From the NCBI GenBank assembly GCA_021731625.1, contig JAKFXC010000084.1, positions 1 through 38,077 of the forward strand: a stretch of 38,077 bases of DNA, given 5' to 3'. Made by a program: the position numbers and the translations under genes. This DNA comes from Candidatus Omnitrophota bacterium (GTDB lineage: Bacteria; Omnitrophota; Gorgyraeia; Zapsychrales; Fredricksoniimonadaceae). Of this stretch, positions 16,806-24,500 are shown one piece after another. Position 1 is the stretch's first letter. Each line of letters begins with the position of its first letter. The notes under the pieces were generated by a model that was not told the origin of the DNA, ran no database searches, and worked only from the letters and a program-made list of their open reading frames with translations.

Positions 16806-19781
16806 ATGCCCCCACAACTGCCCCCAGAGTCCCACTACGACCCTAATAAATTGGCAAAGATTTTTGCCATTGCCGCAATTATTTTGCTGGTGTCCTTAAT
16901 CGGCATTTTTGCCAAAGACTATTCCCGGCAATGGAAAGATTATCAGCGCCAGTTCCGTGAGCTGGAAGTGGAAAAGACCAGGATAAAGCTCGATGCGGAA
17001 GAGACCGGCTTGAGCCAAAACGAGGACTACCAAAGCGTGTTGAAAAACCTGGCCGAGCTCCAGGAAAAATCCAAAACCCAGACCAGCTCCATTGCCGAGC
17101 TCAAAAAGAGCCTGGGGGCTGCCGAGGACAAAGAAAAACTGCACACTCAAAAATATCAGTTTGTCAAAGCTCAGCTGGATGCCCTTAAGTACAAATATGA
17201 AACCACGGCCTGGGCCGGAGGCAAGGACGCCCAAAAATTGGAGGCCCGGCTGCACAAATTGGATGATGAAGTGGGCAAATTGCGGCTTTTGGTGGAAGAC
17301 GCCCAAAAAGAGGTAAAGACCAAAACCGATGCCATCGCCCATGTGCAGAAAGAATTCAAGGAGGTCGACAAGAAACGGTTGACCGCGGTCAAGAAAAAGG
17401 AAATTCTGGACCGCAAATTAAAGCGCATTGACCTGGCACAGATGTCGGTGGCCAACCAAGTGGCGGACCGGGTGCGGAACTTGCCGCTCATTGATCTGGC
17501 CAACCCGGATTACAAAATTAGACAAATTGTCATCAAAGACATTCCTGAAGACGTGAATTTTATGAAGGTGCAACGGGTGGACCGCTGCACCACCTGCCAT
17601 TTAGGCATTGATAATGAGGATTTTAAGGACGTCGGGCAACCGCTGCAGTCGCATTCTAATTTGCAGCTGTTCGTGGATAAGAATTCACCCCATCCTGTGG
17701 AGCAATTTGCATGCACGGCCTGCCATCAAGGCCGCGGCCGCGGCACCGACTTTATTTCCGCGGCGCATACTCCCCGCAATGCCGAACAGGAACACGAGTG
17801 GAAGAAAAAATATGGCTGGCACGAGCTGGAGCGCTGGGAACATCCGATGTTTCCCGTCGGCATGACCCAGGCCGGTTGCTTCAAATGCCATCAAGCCCAA
17901 GAGGTTGTTAAGGGGGCTGAAAAATTGAATCTGGGGATGGCCTTGATTGAGCGGGCCGGCTGCTACGGCTGCCACACCATTGAGAAATACAAAGATTGGC
18001 CCAAGGCAGGTCCCGGCTTGGAATTTTTAGCCGCTAAAACCACCAAAGAATGGGCGTACCACTGGATTGCTAACCCAAAAGCCATTCGCTTTAATACTTG
18101 GATGCCGTCGTATTTCAATCAAAGTAATAATAGCGACCCGCAGTCAATCAAAAGGGGCGAGCAGGAAATCAATTCCATGGTGCATTTCTTGTTTGCCAAC
18201 AGCAAACCGTTTGACGTCAAAGCAGAGGCCATAACCGGCAACGGCGAGAAGGGCAAAGAATTGGTGGAGTCGGTCGGATGCATGGCGTGTCACCAGGTCG
18301 AAACCGACAAAACAAAGACGAAGCCCCGCAACATGGCAACTTTGCACCGCGAATTCGGCCCCAATTTGATCGGCTTAGGCAGCAAAACCAGCCAGGCGTG
18401 GCTGTATGATTGGCTTAAAAACCCCACCCGTTATCACGGCGACACCCGCATGCCCAATTTTCGTTTGACCGACCAGGAAGCCGCGGACATGGCCGCCTAT
18501 CTGGCCCAGGGAGAGTCGCCGGTGACCAAACAGCCGGTACCGCCGGTGGATGAGCAAATCCTCAACACTGTGGTGCTGGATTTCTTGAAAAAAAATGATC
18601 CGCTCGCGGCAGCCGAGGCAAAATTAAAGGCTATGGATGTGAATGCGAAATTGAATTTCGCCGGCCAGCGCCTCATCAGAGAATACGGCTGTTTTTCCTG
18701 CCATAACATTCCCGGGTTTGAGCACGACAAACCGATTGGGGTAGAATTAACGGAAGAGGGTTCCAAAAGCCTTGAACGGCTGGATTTTGCTTTCAGCAAG
18801 ATTGAGCATTCCAAACGGTCCTGGTTTGAGCAAAAGTTGCTGGATCCGCGCATCTTTGACCACGGCCGGGTACTGAAGCCTCTGGAACGTTTAAAGATGC
18901 CGAATTTCTATTTTACTCCTGAAGAAGCGGAAGCGATCACGACGGTGATTTTAGGGATGGTCAAAGATAAACCCGACATTACCAAAATGCCTAATCAAGG
19001 AATCAAGAAGACCTTTATCAATGAAGGGCAAAAGACCGTGCGCCAATTAAATTGCCAGGCCTGCCATCTTATCGAAGGGGATGGCGGCGTTATCCAAGGG
19101 TCAGTATTGGATTGGCTGGTTACCCACCAAGGCAAGGACCCCAACGATGCCAAATCTTTAGTCACTAGTTTTTCTCCTCCGAATTTGATTGGGGAAGGAG
19201 AAAAGGTCCAAGCGCAATGGCTTTACGAATTTCTCCACGACCCCACACCTATTCGGCCTTGGCTTTCCGTGCGCATGCCCACCTACAGTTATCATGGCGA
19301 CCAGCTCAATTCGATCGTTAAGTATTTTAATTACCTGGACGATGCGCAATTTCCGTTTACCGACCTGTATCATCCAAAACTCAGCAAAGAGGAGTTCGCC
19401 GCCGCAGAAAAATTATTTTCCAAAGAGATTTTTGGCTGCGCCCAATGCCATATTGTCGGTGACAAAATGCCGGGAGGGACGCCGGACAGTTGGGCACCTG
19501 ATTTCGGCCTGGCTGCCAAGCGCTTAAAACCGGAATGGCTCATCAAATGGCTGGAAAATCCGGCAGCGCTGCTTCCGGGCACTAAAATGCCCACCTATTT
19601 TGATCCGGTGAACTTCGACGAGTCAGGGCCTCCGGACATTCTAGAGGGGGATGAGCACCGTCAAATCAAGGCTCTGCGTGATTACCTGTTGACCATTTCT
19701 GAGCATCCTGAGCTCATGAAGCAAGAAGAACAAGCCCCCGCTGCGAAATCCACCCCCCAGGCCGAAGCGCCTGCTAAGTAA
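16806..19781 (+). CDS. Membrane-anchored coiled-coil octaheme c-type cytochrome
   Basis: The 991-residue protein has one N-terminal membrane helix (about residues 18-35), a long charged coiled coil (about 40-230) and a periplasmic region with eight CXXCH haem sites. These are Cys261 CTTCH, Cys303 CTACH, Cys358 CFKCH, Cys386 CYGCH, Cys492 CMACH, Cys629 CFSCH, Cys750 CQACH and Cys878 CAQCH. Several sites are followed by class I cytochrome c sixth-ligand-like Met motifs such as NTWMPSYF, DTRMPNFR, SVRMPTYS and GTKMPTYF. It would accept electrons from the Rieske protein and pass them to periplasmic carriers or an oxidase. Its place directly after the cytochrome b genes makes it the cytochrome c1/f replacement. 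An Ala/Pro/Glu-rich tail ends the protein. The CcsA-like gene at the window start would mature such a protein. Confidence 0.93.
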   Translation: MPPQLPPESHYDPNKLAKIFAIAAIILLVSLIGIFAKDYSRQWKDYQRQFRELEVEKTRIKLDAEETGLSQNEDYQSVLKNLAELQEKSKTQTSSIAELKKSLGAAEDKEKLHTQKYQFVKAQLDALKYKYETTAWAGGKDAQKLEARLHKLDDEVGKLRLLVEDAQKEVKTKTDAIAHVQKEFKEVDKKRLTAVKKKEILDRKLKRIDLAQMSVANQVADRVRNLPLIDLANPDYKIRQIVIKDIPEDVNFMKVQRVDRCTTCHLGIDNEDFKDVGQPLQSHSNLQLFVDKNSPHPVEQFACTACHQGRGRGTDFISAAHTPRNAEQEHEWKKKYGWHELERWEHPMFPVGMTQAGCFKCHQAQEVVKGAEKLNLGMALIERAGCYGCHTIEKYKDWPKAGPGLEFLAAKTTKEWAYHWIANPKAIRFNTWMPSYFNQSNNSDPQSIKRGEQEINSMVHFLFANSKPFDVKAEAITGNGEKGKELVESVGCMACHQVETDKTKTKPRNMATLHREFGPNLIGLGSKTSQAWLYDWLKNPTRYHGDTRMPNFRLTDQEAADMAAYLAQGESPVTKQPVPPVDEQILNTVVLDFLKKNDPLAAAEAKLKAMDVNAKLNFAGQRLIREYGCFSCHNIPGFEHDKPIGVELTEEGSKSLERLDFAFSKIEHSKRSWFEQKLLDPRIFDHGRVLKPLERLKMPNFYFTPEEAEAITTVILGMVKDKPDITKMPNQGIKKTFINEGQKTVRQLNCQACHLIEGDGGVIQGSVLDWLVTHQGKDPNDAKSLVTSFSPPNLIGEGEKVQAQWLYEFLHDPTPIRPWLSVRMPTYSYHGDQLNSIVKYFNYLDDAQFPFTDLYHPKLSKEEFAAAEKLFSKEIFGCAQCHIVGDKMPGGTPDSWAPDFGLAAKRLKPEWLIKWLENPAALLPGTKMPTYFDPVNFDESGPPDILEGDEHRQIKALRDYLLTISEHPELMKQEEQAPAAKSTPQAEAPAK

Positions 19782-19783
19782 GA

Positions 19784-20557
19784 ATGCTTGTTGAAATCCC
19801 GCTGTTATCGTTTTTGCTTTTCGGTGTTACTTACCCGCTGTGTTTTTGGCTGACCTTTCGAGAGCCCATCAAGCACAATTTTCACCGTTTTCATCTGGCT
19901 TGCCCGGTGGTCATTGCCGGTATGGCTATTATTGGCCTGTGGTTCGTCAGTGACCATGCCGCTCTTAAAAATGCCGGTCTTCTGTGGTTAGGTTGCGCCT
20001 TGTTTGTAACCGCCTTTTATTGGAAACGGGAGACGGTCAATGTTTGGGTTGTGACCGGGCTGTGCCTCGCCGGCATCAAGTATTTCGCTTGGGTGGCCAG
20101 TGGATTCGCCGGAGTCACCTCCTCACACCTGGGGGCTTTGTTACTATCAGGCCTCATTACCTCGGCCTGTTTTTACGCTATGAATTTGGGGCATTTTTAT
20201 TTAAATGTGCATGGGCTGAAAATACAGCATTTAAAAAACGCGGTGTCCTGTTTTGGTGTTTTGCTTATGCTGCGGCTGTTGTGGGACTTTTACTATATGG
20301 CCACCGCCCGCCTTTTGTACAACGGCCAGGATGAGAGCGCATGGAGTTTTATGATGTCGCTGGATGGTTTCATGCTTTGGGTGGCCCTGTTTTTCGGCAC
20401 GCTGTTCCCATTAGCAGGTTTGTATTTTGCTTTTGGCACCCTCAAATTAAAAAATACCCAGGCCACCACCGGCATACTGTATGTGTTATTGAGCGCGGTG
20501 CTCTTGGGAGACTTAGCGTATAAATACTATTTACTAAAATTCGCTGTTCCTATGTAA
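19784..20557 (+). CDS. Polytopic membrane protein of the cytochrome cluster, unknown function
   Basis: The 257-residue protein has about eight hydrophobic helices and little soluble sequence. Noticeable residues are the histidines in REPIKHNFHRFHLACP near the first loop, and NLGHFYLNVHGLKIQHLK in the middle, which could bind haem or a quinone. It begins three bases after the octaheme gene and is certainly in the same operon. I do not recognise a named family. The GHFYLNV motif recalls membrane proteins found beside similar bc complexes, but that is a recollection and not a match. An electron-transfer or assembly subunit is the obvious inference from context. Confidence 0.72.
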   Translation: MLVEIPLLSFLLFGVTYPLCFWLTFREPIKHNFHRFHLACPVVIAGMAIIGLWFVSDHAALKNAGLLWLGCALFVTAFYWKRETVNVWVVTGLCLAGIKYFAWVASGFAGVTSSHLGALLLSGLITSACFYAMNLGHFYLNVHGLKIQHLKNAVSCFGVLLMLRLLWDFYYMATARLLYNGQDESAWSFMMSLDGFMLWVALFFGTLFPLAGLYFAFGTLKLKNTQATTGILYVLLSAVLLGDLAYKYYLLKFAVPM

Positions 20558-20562
20558 AATGG

Positions 20563-20979
20563 ATGTTTGTGGCGACCATTTCCCGTTTCTGCGATCAATG
20601 TAAGAAGTATGCCCGCCTCGAACTGAGCCCGGACAGTACGCTGATATGTCCGCATTGCCAAACTGAGTGGGGGAAGGTCGATCGAGTGGAGACAATTTTG
20701 GACCGTTGCCCGCTCTGCACGTGCCGCCAGTTTTATACCGACAAAGATTTTAATCAGGTCTTAGGGTTTGTCATTATGGGTGTTGGTATTGTTCTTGTCC
20801 CCATCACCTATGGCCTGAGTCTGCCCGTTTTCGCCCTCATAGATTGGCTCATTTACCGCAAGGTTCCCAAACTTGTTGCCTGTTACCGCTGCGGCAGTGA
20901 GTACAGGGGTCTCTCCGACAGCAACCGCTTCAAACCATTCATCCACCACATCGGCTTAAAATACGATAAGTTCCGTTAA
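20563..20979 (+). CDS. Zinc-ribbon protein with membrane hairpin
   Basis: The 138-residue protein has Cys pairs at CDQC (10-13) and CPHC (29-32), CPLCTC (49-54) and CYRC (106-109), enough for two zinc ribbons, the second split by a hydrophobic hairpin (about 67-95, VLGFVIMGVGIVLVPITYGL). Both ribbons would then lie on the same side of the membrane, probably the cytoplasm. An earlier ATG at 20559 is in another frame; 20563 is the only sensible start. It lies five bases after the previous stop and ends the operon. The fold suggests a small chaperone or regulator, but no function can be assigned. Confidence 0.72.
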   Translation: MFVATISRFCDQCKKYARLELSPDSTLICPHCQTEWGKVDRVETILDRCPLCTCRQFYTDKDFNQVLGFVIMGVGIVLVPITYGLSLPVFALIDWLIYRKVPKLVACYRCGSEYRGLSDSNRFKPFIHHIGLKYDKFR

Positions 20980-21008
20980 CCTCCCCAACCCCCGGGGTTG
21001 AGGAGGTT
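20978..21008. terminator. GC-rich hairpin after the cytochrome operon
   Basis: AACCTCCCCAACCCC pairs with GGGGTTGAGGAGGTT with one mismatch and almost no loop, beginning inside the stop codon. On the plus strand it is followed by an A-run and not T, so it is not a textbook rho-independent terminator, though it may block read-through or protect the 3' end. Confidence 0.5.
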
Positions 21009-21020
21009 GAAAAAATAAAT

Positions 21021-21075
21021 TTGCACATGCAACAAAAATATGGTATACCTTCATTATGGTTAGTTGCATGTGCAA
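21021..21075 (+). promoter_or_regulatory. Promoter with paired TTGCA operators upstream of microprotein 1
   Basis: TTGCACATGCAA (21021-21032) and TTGCATGTGCAA (21064-21075) are exact reverse complements, extended by one more base each on the inner side. The first box supplies a -35-like TTGCAC. After 17 nt comes TATACC (21044-21049) with TGG in front, an extended -10. The second box sits 8-20 bases beyond the expected start near 21056. A dimeric regulator binding both boxes would cover the -35 and the start region. The same layout precedes the paralogous gene at 37613. Confidence 0.65.
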
Positions 21076-21238
21076 TTAATGAGACGGTGGCTATAACGGT
21101 TTAGGGGCTCTAAGGCGCAGGAAACGGTTACTCAATTTGGCTGGCAAGCCCTTGTTAATGAGGCATGAAAAGGTATACTCTCTAAATTGTTCATCGGTAC
21201 CGATTGGCCACTGGGGTCTTCGGTGAAGCAAAAAACAC
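21076..21238 (+). promoter_or_regulatory. Unassigned, possibly structured 5' leader of microprotein 1
   Basis: About 160 transcribed bases separate the second operator from the ribosome binding site. Local helices are visible: GGCT-GGCA-AGCC (21140-21151 region), the palindrome ATCGGTACCGAT (about 21193-21204), and CTTC-GGT-GAAG just before an A-run. I could not match this to any riboswitch class I know. The second microprotein locus has no equivalent; only 26 bases separate its box from its start. Confidence 0.35.
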
Positions 21239-21248
21239 AGGAGTAGAG

Positions 21249-21377
21249 ATGGAATTCGCCAGTTACTTGATACAACCGCTAGTGTCAGCTGGGAGCACGA
21301 TTGTTAGCTACATATCCGTTGTTTTCTTTGTGGCAGCGGTATTCACTTGTTGGTACGTGGGAAAACCTGACTTATGA
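21249..21377 (+). CDS. 42-residue membrane microprotein 1 (VFTCWYVGKPDL family)
   Basis: This ORF is too short for the supplied track. The ATG at 21249 has AGGAG (21239-21243) five bases upstream. The product starts MEFASYLIQPLVSAG, has one membrane helix (about residues 11-33) and ends VFTCWYVGKPDL. The gene at 37613 encodes a paralogue of exactly the same length with the same start pattern (ME-hydrophobic-ASY-x-IQ) and identical last 12 residues. Amino-acid conservation with diverged codons shows selection on the protein. It lies upstream of the first giant protease gene in the same direction. The stop overlaps an ATG that meets a TAG after one codon. Function unknown: a regulator, export helper, signalling peptide or small toxin are all possible. 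Confidence 0.75.
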   Translation: MEFASYLIQPLVSAGSTIVSYISVVFFVAAVFTCWYVGKPDL

Positions 21378-21394
21378 AATAGTTTGTTTTAAAA

Positions 21395-21422
21395 TTGACG
21401 CTCTATAAACCACTGCTACTAT
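21395..21422 (+). promoter_or_regulatory. Candidate promoter for giant protease 1
   Basis: TTGACG (21395-21400), 16 nt, TACTAT (21417-21422) with TGC before it. Transcription would start near 21429 and give a leader of about 107 bases before the ATG at 21536. The protease may also be read from the microprotein promoter; no terminator lies between them. Confidence 0.45.
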
Positions 21423-21535
21423 TAAAGAAGGAACATATGCGTTCATTCCATCCTTGTTTGACAAACAAATTTGCCGCTCACCGCTTGATTTCCTCTGTTT
21501 TACCCATATTTAATCACTACAAAAAGGGAGAAAAA

Positions 21536-24500
21536 ATGAAAAGGACTACTTTAGGCTTAGTCGGACTTACTATTTTTGTGGGGATGTTGACATTTGACGT
21601 CACCTCCAATAGCTATGCCGTTGAGGGGACATCCGAATTATCAAGACCAAGTCTGCTTTCCACCATAAAGGCTCGCGGTAGGGATGCCTTCATGGACAAT
21701 AGCCAACAATCATTGCAGGCAAACGCAGTGAAAGAACAAAATGTGGTTCCGGGCGAAATTATTGTAAAAATTAAGTCCGACTCAAATTTAAGCGTGGACC
21801 AACTGGCCTCAAATCCAAAACAAATGGCCGCCACTATAAACAATGCCTCGCCCGAGATGCGGGCCTTCTCTCAAAAATACAAAATTACCGGAGTAAACCG
21901 AATATTTAAGGTGGGAAATCAAACCAACCAAGGCGCGATGATGAGGAGGATGGCTAGAAGAGGGAACCGGATCAACCAAGCCAGAGCGATTGATTTAAGC
22001 CAATATGTGAAAATTAAATTGAACAGCGCTGCCAAAATGTCGGAAGTGCTCCGTGATTGCGGGCAAGTCCCTGCTTTTGACCAATGTCAAGCCAATTACA
22101 TCCAAAAATCTGTCTTTACCGCCAATGACGAATATTTTGGTAAAAGCGGAGCGTTTGGACAGCCTTATTCGAATTTGTGGGGACTAGACAAAATTCAGGC
22201 GCCTTTGGCTTGGGATTTGGGCGACAGCGGCCAGGGTAAAGATATTGTGGTCGCGGTCATTGATAGTGGTGTGGACTCTGCTCATCCGGACATCGCTGCG
22301 AACATTTGGAAGAATGCCTCTGAAGTCGAGAAGAATGGGATTGATGATGACCAAAACTTTCATATGGACGATACGGAGGGTTGGAACTTCATTGGCAATA
22401 ACAACAATACCCAGGATGATTTTGGCCATGGAACGCATATAGCCGGAACGATCGCTGCTGTGGCCAATAATGGTATCGGGATTATTGGAGTCGCTCCCAA
22501 ATCCAAAATTATGTCTGTTAAAGTTTTGGACGCCAACGGGTCAGGTACTACCGACGGGGTGGCGGCAGGTATTCAGTATGCTGTGGACAATGGGGCGGAT
22601 GTCATTAATCTCAGCTTGGGGTGTGATTTTTGCCCCAGCAACCCTATTGAGGAAGATCTTGTGCGTTATGCCCATAAAGAGGGTGTGGTTGTCGTTTTTG
22701 CGGCAGGAAATACCAATCGCAATGTCGGCTATCGAAGCCCACAGAATATGACGGATTCAAAGCCGATTGTGGCAGCGGCAAGTACTCAGCAGGACAAGAG
22801 AGCGTTCTTCTCGGATTTTGGCCTGACCATTGATGTCGCAGCTCCCGGCGGAGGTACTCCAGGAATTATTTTCGACGTTCTTTCCTTGCGTTCGTCAACT
22901 TGTAATAAAGATTTTATATGCCCGGACGTACTTCGCGTTGGTACTCAGTATTTACGACTGGCCGGTACTTCGATGGCTGCTCCGCATGTGGCGGGTGCCG
23001 CGGCGGTTATCCTCAGCCGTCATCCTAATTCTGACTTTTCTGTTGAAGACGTGGCTCAAGCCATCAAAATATCCGCGGACCAGGTTTTTAATCCGCAGAC
23101 AGATCTCTTAGATGTAGGAAGGCTCAATGTGGCAAAAGCTGCGAATGTCAATTCCGTTTTACGGGCTTCCATTTCCAGCCCGAAGCAATCGGAAATTTGG
23201 AACTCTGCGTCCGAGGCAGAATTCTCAATCGTAGGCACCGCCAGCGGCCCTGATTTTAAAAGTTATCAGCTTTTTTACTCGACAGTCGCCAATCTTTCCA
23301 ATTGGCTTCCTATTGATCAACCGGTCATGACGCCGGTCAACAACGGGGTGCTAGGTACTTTAAAAAGCGGCCTGTATCCAAATGGTCTTATTCGCATAAA
23401 GCTAGAGGCCTCCACGTTCGGCGGCCAAAAGTTTACCGCGCAGACTCAAATTGTGCATACACCTTCGGTTACGAAAATGACGGACAATGCCGCGCAAGAA
23501 CTTCAGCCTGCGATTTCAGGAAACCGCGTGGTGAGGGTCTTTTTCAAAGGCTACAATCTTGTCAATAAAGCCCAATATGACATCGTTCTATACGACTTGG
23601 TGACAAAAACAGAAAAAATCATTCAATTGGATGCCTTGTTGGAACAAAATGCCGATCTTCCGCACCCGGTGGTTATATTCGGGGACAATATCGCGTGGAT
23701 TGATTCGATAAGCAACAACAGGCGTGTTTTACATGTTTTTAATTCACAAACCGAGCATAAACGAATTGCTCTTCCTAATCAAGCACCTGTAGGTTCACTC
23801 TCCATTGCCGAAAATTATATAGTTTTAGAGCAGTTTGGTTATGTATACCTTTATGACCTGCGTCAGGGTACGTTGAAACAACTATCCGGAGGAGATGACT
23901 TTGATATCAATCCTACAATATCTCACGACAAAGTGGCTTGGATCAGGATACAGGGTGGTTACGACTTAATACATTTTGATGTCACCTCCGGGGCCGCGCA
24001 AACCCTTTTGAGAGGGATCGATTATTTGGATGTTCTACCCACTCTTTCCATGTCGGAAAATCATATTGGATGGTTGGACACCAAAGTTCAAATCAATCTT
24101 TATGAGATAGGCACCACTGCCCCTCAAGTCATTGTTTCAGCACCGGCGGAACCCCGGGATTTAAAGATTTCAGGAAATACGGTTCTATGGGCCGATGTTC
24201 GACGCGGCCCAGCCGTTATTCTTTCAAACCCCTTTGATCCTCTACGGGCTGTACAGGTCCGTTTTAAGGATATTTATACCTATGATTTGGTAAGTAGGCA
24301 AGTAAGGAGCATTGGCTTTAATTCTGATGTGGCTACAATTAACGTTCCGTTTTATCACGATGTCAATACCGTCATTTTCCCGTCTCCTGATATTTCCGGC
24401 GACAAAATTGTGTGGGCCGACTACCGCAGTGGCGATGGGGATATTTATGTCTATAAAGATTCCACAGTGCCCGATGGTTTGTTGGCCAGTTGGAAGTTCA

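Noticed and set aside
20978-21020. Classical rho-independent terminator on the plus strand
   Set aside because: The hairpin is strong but followed by A residues, not T, so it is listed only as a hairpin of uncertain role.
21158-21226. 22-codon ORF in the microprotein 1 leader
   Set aside because: It has no ribosome binding site, no counterpart at the second locus, and an ordinary length for chance.
21080-21230. Cobalamin or cyclic-di-GMP riboswitch
   Set aside because: Short fragments such as CGGTGAAGC and GCCACTGGGG recall riboswitch motifs, but the order and pairing partners of those classes are missing.
21395-21535. In-frame upstream starts for protease 1 (21395 TTG, 21437 ATG)
   Set aside because: The ATG at 21437 has a decent ribosome binding site, but both starts would hide the signal peptide that begins at 21536. 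The TTG coincides with a -35-like TTGACG.
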